From contig NZ_QBKT01000001.1 of the NCBI RefSeq assembly GCF_003054265.1, positions 248,001 through 312,000 of the forward strand: a stretch of DNA of 64,000 nucleotides, given 5' to 3'. Positions 44,462 to 54,200 of the stretch are shown piece by piece. Origin of the DNA: Kordia periserrulae (GTDB taxonomy: Bacteria > Bacteroidota > Bacteroidia > Flavobacteriales > Flavobacteriaceae). Positions within the stretch are counted from its first letter, which is position 1; each line of letters opens with the position of its first letter. The notes under the pieces were generated by a model, which was not told where the DNA came from, did no database searches, and was given only the letters and a program-made list of their open reading frames with translations. The translations under genes and the position numbers were made by a program.

Positions 44462-44491
44462 AAAGAGAGGAACATGTTTGTTCCTCTCTTT
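44462..44491 (+). terminator. Terminator of precursor gene 4
   Basis: A perfect 12-bp stem, AAAGAGAGGAAC (44462-44473) with GTTCCTCTCTTT (44480-44491), and a 6-base loop. The symmetric A/T flanks may also end the convergent metF transcript. Confidence 0.85.
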
Positions 44492-44523
44492 ACATTTTTA
44501 AGTATAATCGCTTACAATTTCGA

Positions 44524-45480
44524 CTAAAATATCTCTTTCGCAATGGCTTCAATATTGCTCGATCTTCCCATAGAATAGTAATGCAAAATAGGAACGCCAG
44601 CCGCCACCAATTCTTTACTTTGCTGAATACACCACTCAATTCCTACTTGGCGCACTGCTTTGTTATCTTTACAACGAACCACTTCCATAATCAAATCGTC
44701 TGGTAAATCTACTTTGAAACGATGTGGAATCAAGTTTAATTGTTTGCGCGTTGCAATCGGTTTTAATCCTGGAATGATAGGAACAGTAATGCCTTCTTTT
44801 CGGCATTTTTCTACAAAATCGAAGTATTTTTGATTGTCAAAAAACATTTGCGTTACAATATATTCTGCGCCTGCTTTTATTTTTTTCTTTAAAAAGTGAA
44901 TGTCCGAATCCAAACTCGGTGCTTCCATGTGCTTTTCAGGATAACCTGCCACACCAATACAAAAATCGGTTGCGGAAGAGTTTTGCAATTCTTCATCCAA
45001 ATACTTTCCATTGTTCAAGTCTTGTATCTGACTAACCAATTCAGACGCATAGCGATGTCCTTCTTTTTCAGCTTTAAAATAGATTTCACTTTTTACGGCA
45101 TCACCACGTAACGCCACTACATTATCAATTCCCAAGAAATCTAAGTCAATCAAGAAATTTTCCGTGTCTTCTTTGGTAAATCCACCACACAAAATATGCG
45201 GAATCGCGTCTACTGAGTATTTATTTTGAATCGCCGCACAAATTCCAACCGTTCCAGGACGTTTTTTCACAACTTGCTTTTTCAATAATCCATTCTCCAA
45301 CTCTTTAAACGTATATTCTTCTCGGTGATAGGTAACGTCAATAAATGGTGGTTTGTATTCCATTAACGGATCAATATTATCAAAAATAGATTTGATGTCT
45401 TGTCCTTTTAACGGTGGTAATATTTCAAAGGTAAACAAGGTTTTTCCTTCTGATTGTGCAATATGTTCTGTTACTTTCAT
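44524..45480 (-). CDS. metF: 5,10-methylenetetrahydrofolate reductase
   Basis: Flavoenzyme that makes 5-methyl-THF, the methyl donor for MetH. TIM-barrel protein of 318 residues with FTFEILPPLKGQDIKSIF at the N-terminus, VVALRGDAVK (about 118-127), AGYPEKHMEAPS and VTQMFFDNQKYFDFV, all standard for MetF. It is the last gene of the metH operon, 196 bases after the metH C-terminal part; the gap holds dispersed repeats. Confidence 0.96.
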   Translation of the reverse strand: MKVTEHIAQSEGKTLFTFEILPPLKGQDIKSIFDNIDPLMEYKPPFIDVTYHREEYTFKELENGLLKKQVVKKRPGTVGICAAIQNKYSVDAIPHILCGGFTKEDTENFLIDLDFLGIDNVVALRGDAVKSEIYFKAEKEGHRYASELVSQIQDLNNGKYLDEELQNSSATDFCIGVAGYPEKHMEAPSLDSDIHFLKKKIKAGAEYIVTQMFFDNQKYFDFVEKCRKEGITVPIIPGLKPIATRKQLNLIPHRFKVDLPDDLIMEVVRCKDNKAVRQVGIEWCIQQSKELVAAGVPILHYYSMGRSSNIEAIAKEIF

Positions 45481-45496
45481 TTAATCCTTTAGGTTT

Positions 45497-45592
45497 CATT
45501 CCCGAGAAAGCGGGAATCTTTGTTAAATATTCTTTCTTTTTCTCTTTTTCTTCTTTCTGTTGATTCGTGTTTACATTGAGTTTGCCGAAATG
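45497..45592. repeat. Two short palindromic repeats between metH and metF
   Basis: CATTCCCGAGAAAGCGGGAATC (45497-45518) is a hairpin of family 4; ACATTGAGTTTGCCGAAATGC (about 45572-45592) is a degenerate family 3 copy. Both belong to dispersed intergenic families in this window. Confidence 0.6.
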
Positions 45593-45676
45593 CCTATTAA
45601 TTTACTGAATCTCGATTCTTGTTTCTTGATTCAAGAAAAATTCAAAATCCAACATTCAACATTTAAAATTCATAGA

Positions 45677-48328
45677 CTAATCTGCCAACACAGGATGCAA
45701 CCATTTTTGCGCTTTTTCAACCGTGATTCCTTTTCGTTTGGCGAAATCTGCTACTTGGTCGCTGGTTATTTTTCCAAGTCCGAAGTATTTCGCTTCTTCA
45801 TTGGCAAAATAGTATCCTGAAACAGCGGCGGCTGGCCACATTGCTAAACTTTCAGTGAGCGAAACGCCAATAACGTTTTCCACATCTAGCAATTCCCAAA
45901 TCGTTTCTTTTTCCAAGTGATCTGGACATGCAGGATAGCCTGGCGCAGGACGAATTCCTTTATACGTTTCTTTGATGAGCTCTTCATTTGATAAATCTTC
46001 TGCAGCAGCGTAACCCCAATGTTTCGTTCGCACTTGCTTGTGTAAATATTCTGCCAAGGCTTCCGCAAAACGATCGGCAATGGCTTGTGCCATAATCGCG
46101 TTGTAATCGTCGTTTTGTTCTTTGTAGCTTTTTGCCAATTCGTCCGCACCAAAAATAGCAGTACAGAACGCACCCATATAATCTTGCTTACCGCTTTCTT
46201 TAGGCGCGATAAAATCTGCTAACGCAATATTGGGCACTTCTTGTCGCTTTTCTAATTGTTGGCGCAAGGTTCTAAACACCGCAATTTCTTTTCCGTTTTT
46301 CTGAATGGAAATATCATCGTCGTGAATCGTATTTGCTTCAAACAGTCCAAAAATAGCTTTTGCTTTTAGTGATTGTTTTGCGATGATTTCCTCAATCATG
46401 TTCGTAGCGTCATTGTACAATTGTGTTGCTTGTTCGCCAACGACGTTGTCTTCTAAAATAGTAGGAAAACGACCGTGCAAATCCCACGAACGGAAAAACG
46501 GACTCCAGTCAATATACGGAACCAATTCTTTTAAACTTAACTGCGTCAGCTTCTGAATGCCAAGTTCTTTCGGTTTTACAATATTGCTAGTTTCCCAATC
46601 GATTTTATATTTTTTCTGGCGTGCTTCTGCTAAAGAGATGTATGATTTTTTCTGTTTACGCTTTAAAAACTTTTCACGGAATTCGTCATAATCCTTTTTT
46701 AACTGATCGCGATATGTTTTAGATTTTTTCTTGTTTAATAAATCGCCAACCACCGTAACTGCTCGTGAAGCATCATTGACATGTACCACCGCGTTTTTAT
46801 ACTCTGGATCAATCTTTACAGCTGTATGCGCTTTGGAAGTCGTGGCACCACCAATCAACAGCGGAATCTCCAAGTTTTGACGTTCCATTTCTTTTGCCAA
46901 ATACACCATTTCATCGAGCGAAGGCGTGATTAAACCTGACAACCCGATGATATCTACGTTTTCTGCTTTGGCCGTTTCAATGATTTTTTCTGGCGGCACC
47001 ATCACGCCTAAGTCAACAATTTCATAGTTATTACAACCTAGCACAACACTTACAATATTTTTTCCGATATCGTGTACATCTCCTTTTACGGTTGCCATTA
47101 ATACTTTTCCAACCGCTTGTTGTTGCTCGCCTTTTTCAGCTTCGATAAACGGTTGCAAATACGCCACCGCCTTTTTCATGACACGTGCCGATTTTACGAC
47201 TTGTGGTAAAAACATTTTTCCAGAACCGAACAAATCGCCCACCACATTCATTCCCGTCATGAGTTGTCCTTCAATGACTTCAATTGGTTTTTCAGCTTGC
47301 AAACGTGCTGCTTCGACATCTTCGATAATGTATTTATCAATTCCTTTGACAAGCGAATGCGTGATGCGTTCCTGCAATTCGTAATTGCGCCATTCTTGGA
47401 TTGTTTCTGTGTCTGCTTTTTTGGTTCCTTTGTAGCTTTCTGCTAAGTCTAGTAAACGTTCTGTAGCATCATCGCGACGATCGAGAATGACATCTTCTAC
47501 GTGTTCTAACAAGTCTTTTGGAATGTCGTCATAGACTTCTAACATGGTCGGATTTACGATTCCCATGTTCATTCCAGCTTGAATGGCATGATAGAGAAAC
47601 ACTGAGTGCATTGCTTCTCGCACTACATTGTTTCCTCTGAACGAAAACGACACATTGCTCACGCCACCACTCACACTTACATTCGGATAGGTTTCGCGCG
47701 TCCAGCGTGTTGCTTCTATAAAATCTATGGCGTTTTTGCGATGTTCTTCCATTCCTGTGGCGACCGGAAATATGTTTAAGTCAAAAATGATATCTTCTTC
47801 AGGAAAACCAACTTTATTGACCAATATATCGTAAGAACGCGCTACAATTTCCAATCGGCGTTCGTAGTTATCAGCTTGTCCAACCTCATCAAAAGCCATC
47901 ACAATGACTGCCGCACCATAGCGTTTGATTTGCGTAGCTTCCCAAATAAAATTTTCTTCGCCTTCTTTTAACGAAATAGAATTGACCACACATTTTCCTT
48001 GTACTACTTGCAATCCGGCTTCAATGATGTCCCATTTGGAGCTATCAATCATGATAGGAACGCGGCAAATATCAGGTTCGGCAGCAATGAGATTTAGGAA
48101 TTTTACCATCGCTTCTTTCCCATCAATCAAACCGTCGTCCATATTGATATCGATAATTTGCGCGCCGCCATCTACTTGGTGTCTGGCAATTGCCAACGCT
48201 TCATCGTATTTCTCTTCTTTGATGAGTCGTAAAAACTTCCGAGAACCTGCGACATTGGTACGTTCACCAACATTGATAAAGTTGCTATTCTCGTTTAAAA
48301 CCAAGGGTTCCAAACCAGAAAGACGCAT
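45677..48328 (-). CDS. metH: Methionine synthase, folate- and cobalamin-binding part
   Basis: The C-terminal part of a split MetH. A pterin-binding domain (about 5-280, [16 protein letters not shown]), a B12-binding domain with [11 protein letters not shown] (the axial-ligand His) and a SAM reactivation domain near the C-terminus ([12 protein letters not shown]). I choose ATG 48328 (M-R-L-S-G-L-E-P-L), giving 883 residues. The frame is open for 19 more codons to 48385, but those come from the repeat CCCAACACCCAACA and encode a Thr/Pro/Gln stretch. The homocysteine-binding part is the upstream gene. Confidence 0.95.
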   Translation of the reverse strand: MRLSGLEPLVLNENSNFINVGERTNVAGSRKFLRLIKEEKYDEALAIARHQVDGGAQIIDINMDDGLIDGKEAMVKFLNLIAAEPDICRVPIMIDSSKWDIIEAGLQVVQGKCVVNSISLKEGEENFIWEATQIKRYGAAVIVMAFDEVGQADNYERRLEIVARSYDILVNKVGFPEEDIIFDLNIFPVATGMEEHRKNAIDFIEATRWTRETYPNVSVSGGVSNVSFSFRGNNVVREAMHSVFLYHAIQAGMNMGIVNPTMLEVYDDIPKDLLEHVEDVILDRRDDATERLLDLAESYKGTKKADTETIQEWRNYELQERITHSLVKGIDKYIIEDVEAARLQAEKPIEVIEGQLMTGMNVVGDLFGSGKMFLPQVVKSARVMKKAVAYLQPFIEAEKGEQQQAVGKVLMATVKGDVHDIGKNIVSVVLGCNNYEIVDLGVMVPPEKIIETAKAENVDIIGLSGLITPSLDEMVYLAKEMERQNLEIPLLIGGATTSKAHTAVKIDPEYKNAVVHVNDASRAVTVVGDLLNKKKSKTYRDQLKKDYDEFREKFLKRKQKKSYISLAEARQKKYKIDWETSNIVKPKELGIQKLTQLSLKELVPYIDWSPFFRSWDLHGRFPTILEDNVVGEQATQLYNDATNMIEEIIAKQSLKAKAIFGLFEANTIHDDDISIQKNGKEIAVFRTLRQQLEKRQEVPNIALADFIAPKESGKQDYMGAFCTAIFGADELAKSYKEQNDDYNAIMAQAIADRFAEALAEYLHKQVRTKHWGYAAAEDLSNEELIKETYKGIRPAPGYPACPDHLEKETIWELLDVENVIGVSLTESLAMWPAAAVSGYYFANEEAKYFGLGKITSDQVADFAKRKGITVEKAQKWLHPVLAD

Positions 48329-48498
48329 GAATTTTGTTTGCTTTTTAGGTGTTGGGTGTTGGGTATTGGATGTTGGGTATTGCATTTTTCTTTTTCTTTT
48401 CGTTGTTCCGCTTGTTCTTTGTTATTCGTTTTTTGTCAATTTGTCGATTTGTCTTTTATGGTTTTGATTGACAATTTTCGATGTAAACTTTTTATTTT

Positions 48499-49506
48499 TT
48501 AAGCACTAACAACCAATCTTCTAGGTTCATATTTAGCAGCTACTTCGGCGATGGCTTTGATGTGTGCTGGTGTGGTTCCGCAGCAACCTCCGATGATGTT
48601 GATGAGATTTTTTTTGAGATATTCTTCTATTTGAAGCGCCATTTCTTCAGGTGATTCGTCGTATTCTCCGAAAGCATTTGGCAATCCTGCATTTGGATGT
48701 GCCGAAATGGCAAAGTCTGTTTTGTTAGCAATGGCTTCTAAGTGTGGTTGCAATAGGTTTGCACCCAATGCGCAGTTGAATCCGACAGAGAGCAACGGAA
48801 TGTGAGAAACCGAGATGAGAAATGCTTCTGCTGTTTGTCCGGACAAAGTTCTGCCACTGGCATCCGTAATGGTGCCACTTAGCATGATTGGAATTTTGAT
48901 ATTTCGTTCTGCCTTGACTTCTTCTATTGCGAATAGTGCCGCTTTGGCGTTTAGCGTATCAAAAACGGTTTCTACGAGTAGGATATCCACGCCTCCATCA
49001 ATGAGCGCTTCTACTTGTTGTTTGTACGCAATGCGCAATTCGTCAAAGGTGACGGCTCTATATCCTGGATCGTTTACATCTGGCGACATGCTTGCTGTTT
49101 TGTTGGTGGGACCGATAGAGCCTGCAACAAAACGTGGTTTGTATGGCTCTTTAGCCGTGAATTCGTCCGCGACTTCTTTGGCAATTTTGGCAGATTCGTA
49201 GTTGAGTTCATACACTAAGTCTTCCATTTCATAGTCTGCCATCGCGATGGTTGTCCCTGAGAAGGTATTGGTTTCTACGATGTCTGCACCTGCGGCAAAG
49301 TATTTTGCATGTACTTCTTTGATGGCGTGTGGTTGCGTAATGGACAGCAAATCGTTGTTTCCTTGCAGTGACACATTGAAGTCTTTAAAACGTTCGCCAC
49401 GGAAGTCTTTTTCCGTGAATTTATAAGCTTGCAACATGGTTCCCATAGCGCCATCGAGCACTAGTATTCTTTTTTCTAGTTCGTTCCAGATGTTTTTCAT
49501 TTTCAT
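48499..49506 (-). CDS. Homocysteine S-methyltransferase, MetH N-terminal part
   Basis: A 335-residue stand-alone homocysteine-binding domain of cobalamin-dependent methionine synthase. Zinc ligands are in SVGFNCALGANLL and GGCCGTTPAHI near the C-terminus. The N-terminal LVLDGAMGTMLQ is typical. It must work with the downstream folate/B12 half, 171 bases away. First gene after the SAM-I riboswitch. Confidence 0.95.
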   Translation of the reverse strand: MKMKNIWNELEKRILVLDGAMGTMLQAYKFTEKDFRGERFKDFNVSLQGNNDLLSITQPHAIKEVHAKYFAAGADIVETNTFSGTTIAMADYEMEDLVYELNYESAKIAKEVADEFTAKEPYKPRFVAGSIGPTNKTASMSPDVNDPGYRAVTFDELRIAYKQQVEALIDGGVDILLVETVFDTLNAKAALFAIEEVKAERNIKIPIMLSGTITDASGRTLSGQTAEAFLISVSHIPLLSVGFNCALGANLLQPHLEAIANKTDFAISAHPNAGLPNAFGEYDESPEEMALQIEEYLKKNLINIIGGCCGTTPAHIKAIAEVAAKYEPRRLVVSA

Positions 49507-49780
49507 TTTTTATAGTGTTCATACGTTTTGTCTTTTTTCAAAATATTTCTTTGAGATTCCACTTTCGTGGGAACTTGTCGTTAAGGATACTTCGGCTTTA
49601 CTCAACAACTTTATATCCTTGCGTTAAGGATAGGAGCATTGTTGGAGCTCTTTGTATGATGAGATTCCTGCCTACGCAGGAATGACAGCGTACAAAAGCG
49701 ACTGCGGATAGCCTGACCCGTTAGGGTAACGCCCAAATTATTATCAAAAAAGTAGTAGGAAATGGTGTGAATTTCACTTA
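49507..49780. other. Leader region between the SAM-I aptamer and metH
   Basis: About 270 bases. On the minus strand it holds the riboswitch expression platform, then GGGCGTTACCCTAACGGGTC (49734-49715), then hairpin repeats of family 4 (49664-49687 GATTCCTGCCTACGCAGGAA; 49552-49572). No clear terminator with a U run was found directly after the aptamer. Confidence 0.55.
49703..49734 (-). repeat. GGGCGTTACCC-type intergenic element
   Basis: Minus strand GGGCGTTACCCTAACGGGTC continuing AGGCTATCCGC. It contains the small hairpin ACCCTAACGGGT. I recall closely similar sequences recurring in intergenic DNA of flavobacteria; this is a single copy here. Confidence 0.4.
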
Positions 49781-49878
49781 GTTATCTATCTGCACTGCAG
49801 TAGAATGTAGCACCTTCTTTAAATGTAAAGGGTTGCTAAGGCGTCAGCGGGTCTATTCCCTCAACCTTTCTTGATAAC
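49781..49878 (-). ncRNA. SAM-I (S-box) riboswitch
   Basis: 98-nt aptamer on the minus strand. P1 pairs GTTATC (49878-49873) with GATAAC (49786-49781). The core shows TCAAGAAAGGTTGAGGGA, then GACCCG, CGCCTTAGCAACC and AAGGTGCTA in the right order. These are the conserved S-box elements that bind S-adenosylmethionine. It should turn off metH-metF when SAM is plentiful. Confidence 0.93.
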
Positions 49879-50059
49879 GACAATATTTGTATGAACTATT
49901 TGCTACAAAGAAACAGTATAGAACAAGAAGATGCAAATATTTTTAGTTGATTTTTAAACGATAACGTTTTCGGTTTGGGTTTTGGGTTGGTTGTCTGTTT
50001 TTCGTTGTTTGTTATTTGTCTATTCGTCGATTTGTTGATTGACAACCGACAACCGACAA

Positions 50060-51094
50060 CTAATTTTGAAGTTTAAGTTCTACAGATGGTTTGAGTTGAT
50101 AGAAAAAGGTGACGTTTGGAGCATCGAGTGGATATACGATTTCCATTTCAAACGGAATGCTGAGTGAGGATTCGTTTCTTGTTAGCCAAATGTCTTTACA
50201 GACGTGTACTTTGGTGTCGATAATCATGGTATGGTAACGTTCATCGCCTGCTAAGTTGATGGTAACACCTTCAAATGTTTCTGGAAGTGCTTTGCTTCCG
50301 TCACTGCTGTTTACTGCTTTTCGAACGTCTAAAATGGTAGCAACTTCTTTTTCTTTTCGTGTGTCTTCACCTTCTTTTTGCGGATAGGTTAAGCTTGCTT
50401 TTACTATGACATTGTTTGGAATGAGTTCGCAGTTTTCCGAAAGTTGCGGTAGCATGTTCCACAGAATTGGCACGTATGATTCTCGATATAATAAAGCATC
50501 TAACGTTTCGCTAAAGAGAATGTGGTATTTTTTAGCATCTGGAATTTGAAAGGTTACCGCATCTGCATTGTAGAAATTGGTAACGTACGCTGCTAAATCT
50601 AATGATTTTACGAGTTTTTCTGCCATTTTGATAGAGTCCGGATTGATTTCTAATACGGCAAATTGTACTTCGGAAGCTTCAAATAACGGCGCTACTAAGG
50701 TGACAAATGGCGCGTACGGTCCGCAACCCGCGTAGAATATGTGAATCGTTTCGTTGGGATGTTGTTGTTGCTTTTCACGAATCAAGGCTACCATTCCTTT
50801 TAAAAATTTGGCAGTTCTGTGGTAATCTAATAAACAGGCAGCAGCGTGATTGAGCGACAGTGCTTTTCCGCTTGCTGTGGGTACTGCAGCGTTGTATTGC
50901 ATGCCTTCTCTGTAGTCAGAAATATTAGTGGTTTCTAGATAGTGCTTGTGAATTTCGTCAACCGTATTTTTTATGGTTTCAAAGTCAGGCGAACTATTGA
51001 GAAGTTTTGTAGCGAGGTCTTTAATCGTATTGCGTAGCATGCTTGTTTTGATTTTGCATAAAAGTAAGTGATGCGTTTTGATTTCGCAACCCAT
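50060..51094 (-). CDS. Class I SAM-dependent methyltransferase-like protein
   Basis: A 344-residue protein with a Rossmann-type SAM site: IHIFYAGCGPYAPF (motif I, about 125-138) followed by VQFAVLEINPDSIKMAEKL (acidic motif II). The C-terminal 120 residues are strand-rich, as in protein-arginine-methyltransferase-like enzymes. The true start may be Met-19 (51040); the first residues (GCEIKTHHLLLC) look weak. The substrate is unknown. It stands alone, so a role in peptide modification is only a possibility. Confidence 0.7.
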   Translation of the reverse strand: MGCEIKTHHLLLCKIKTSMLRNTIKDLATKLLNSSPDFETIKNTVDEIHKHYLETTNISDYREGMQYNAAVPTASGKALSLNHAAACLLDYHRTAKFLKGMVALIREKQQQHPNETIHIFYAGCGPYAPFVTLVAPLFEASEVQFAVLEINPDSIKMAEKLVKSLDLAAYVTNFYNADAVTFQIPDAKKYHILFSETLDALLYRESYVPILWNMLPQLSENCELIPNNVIVKASLTYPQKEGEDTRKEKEVATILDVRKAVNSSDGSKALPETFEGVTINLAGDERYHTMIIDTKVHVCKDIWLTRNESSLSIPFEMEIVYPLDAPNVTFFYQLKPSVELKLQN

Positions 51095-51229
51095 ATTTCT
51101 TTGTGTTTTTAGTTTTGGTTATTTTCTGACATGTTTTTTTATATAAAAAAGAAGTTTATTTTTAAAAACACAAAAGCACTCTCTATAAACATAAAGAGTG
51201 CTTTTTGCAAAACGATTGATACAGAGTTG

Positions 51230-54200
51230 TTAGTATATCACTTTTTGAATTTTCTGCTTCCCGTTTTCTAATACCACTTTTACGATAAGCGTACTATTTG
51301 TCGGTTTTAAATTCGTAATGTCATATACTTCTTGTCTGATATTACCTTTGTGTATTAAACGTTTTCCAAGAATATCGTGAATGGTAATTTCGTCTATTTG
51401 ACTGTTATACGCATGTACTTTTATTTGCTGTTGACCTGTCGTAATTACAATTCCTGTGTTTGCGTCGAAATCATCCACACCTAAGGTGCTGCTGGCTGCA
51501 GCAACATATTTTAAGATGAAACGGTCTTCAAATTCTCCATTTTCAGAATAGAAGTTATACGGTGTCAAACGTAAATTGTGTTCGGTACTTGTGTACGTAT
51601 CTTCTAAATAAATTTCTTGATTTGTTGCATTAAAAAGTCCGTCGAGCGCGTTAATAGCAATGGTATAATTTCCGCTTTGCGCGATGGTTACACCTAATGG
51701 TACTTGGTCATTGCTATCAAAAGGAACCGCTCTTCCTTGAATCGCCATTTTTTCATCTCCAATGAGCGAATAGATTTGCGTTGGCGCATTGCTTAGATTT
51801 AATCCGTCGTAAAGATTATCTGCACTGTTTGATGCACCTGTAATGTACCCAATAAGTGTAGAAGCCGCTTTGTTGTTTGGCGCAATAATGTCTAACCAAA
51901 TTCTATTTTTTTCAATGGTTGTGGTTGACGTATCGCTTTCTGTATCACTGTTTTCAAATTGCACATCTGCTACGTCGGATGCTCTATAAAATTGATCATT
52001 AGTGTACGCTGTACCACGCATGGAGTTGTTAAACTGAACCGTGGTTGAAGCAGGTGCGGCATCGTCTACAAAGACAAAAAAGGCTTGTCCTGCCGCAATG
52101 TTTCCGTTAAATCCTGCCGGATTTGACCCTGTACTGTTGTATTGGATATAATCGTTTTCGTTGTAGTTATAATAGTAATCGCCATAGAAAGGATCGCCAT
52201 AGGCATTGCTTGGCGCACTGAGATGTCTCCATAAATATACTGTTCCTGAAATGGTAGCAGCATTAGCTGCAATAAAAACATCTGCAGAGATTGCTGATGG
52301 ATATGGATTTCCGATTAAGTTCCAGTTGTCGTCTTCTGCGGTTGTTGTTGTTCCATACGCTCCAGGATAGTCAACTCCTGTGTACGAACCTCTTGATACT
52401 GCGGTATTAATGATACCGTTGTTTGGACGTCCAATAAATTCTGCTGTACCCGCGACACTGGTTCCAGAAAGTCCTCTCACAATATATCCACTTCCAATTC
52501 CCATAGTTCCAGAAGCAGCTTGCCATGAACCATGATTTCCAATACCATTTCCGCTTACAGTAGGGTTCCATTCGTATATATAACTTGAACCTGGCGAAAT
52601 ATTGCCCACATCAAAACCTTCTACCGCAGTTGACCAATATACATAGTCTAAGTTTCCAACCGTAACGGCACGATCCATATTTATTTCTCCTGTGTTGTTA
52701 TTGGAGGCTACATCGGTTACCTGTATAAGATTTGCACCGTCAGCCACATGCAACGTTCCTCCAGCTTCTACACGAATCCAATCTGTCACCGTAATGGAAG
52801 AACCTGGATCCATTTCAAGATATCCGCCATTTTTTATGGTAATATTTTTTGCTACTCCTGCTCCTGAAGCTCTGGTGTCAATAGTTAATCCGTTGTCTTT
52901 GATGATAACACAATCGTCTGATGTTGGCACTAAACTTTGCGCCCAGTTGGCTGAATTTCCCCAAGCATCTGCGGTACTTTCAAATATTCGTGTTTTGTTG
53001 GTTACATCAAAATTAGAACTTACTGCACCACAACCATTTGCCAAATTCGCATCAATGGTAAACGAATAGTTTGCTTGTGCTAATTGCGGTAACGTTGGCA
53101 TTGCGTATACGGTTTCGTAACTTCCTGTGGTGTACGGCGTATCACCAACACCGTCGCTATCAGTATCGATGTATAAATCTATAATTCCAGAAGGAGTCGT
53201 TGTCCAATCTACAGCAGTTACATCTTTGTCTCCATAAAGTTGAATATTGTCCACCGCAATTCCATCTACCCAAATACCATAAAAGCGAATACGAACGCTG
53301 AGTGTTGGTTCGTTGATATACGCAGATAAATCATACGAAAGATTGTCAAACTTCGTTCCAATTCCGACATCGGCTACAATATCAGAAGTGATTGCTGTCC
53401 AGTTGGTGTTGTCGGTAGAAACTTCCACCGTAAAATAATCGTTTGTTGCGCCATTTCCATCCGCTAGATAGTGTGAGTAGTAACAATCGAAGCTAAACGT
53501 TAGGTTGACAAAATCCGTAGTATCGTACGAACTTGTGGATTGTAAGGCATTGTGCGTTACATAGGAATTCCCTGAACCATCTTGACCTACATCTGAATTA
53601 CTCAGTGCAAATTGATCACTTCCAAATCCGGAAGAGATTGCTGGAAACCATACTTGTTCTGCTGGCACAAAGGTACTTGTTTGAACTTGCCACGCCGTTT
53701 TTGCATTGATAGTCGCGCCATTATCTACAATAACCACATTGCTAAAATCACCCAAACTACCCGATTCAAAGTCTTCATTTATTAAAAATACATCTTCCAC
53801 ATCGCCCGAAACAGAGATTTCGAGCATATCGTTTTCACCACATACGACTCTATTATTGATGTCTGGCGTTACATTGATGGTTGGAATCGGATTCACTTTC
53901 GCCACAATTGGCTCGCGCACCCACGATTCACAGGTTCCGTTGTATGCAGTTACGTAATAAGTGGTTGTTGCCGAAATAGAAGGCGTTGTCCAGTTTCCTA
54001 AATTTGTTTCTGCCAACATGGTTCCGCCAGTTTCTGCATCGTACCATCGATATCTTTTAAACCCAGAGAAAGATGCTGATACTGATAAATCTACCGTTCC
54101 AGGTCCGCAGGTTTCTCCATCAGTAATGGTATCAATAAGCGCGTCACAATACGGTTCAACTGTGAATAGATAATCTTCCGCTTCCCCGAATTGATCAAGG

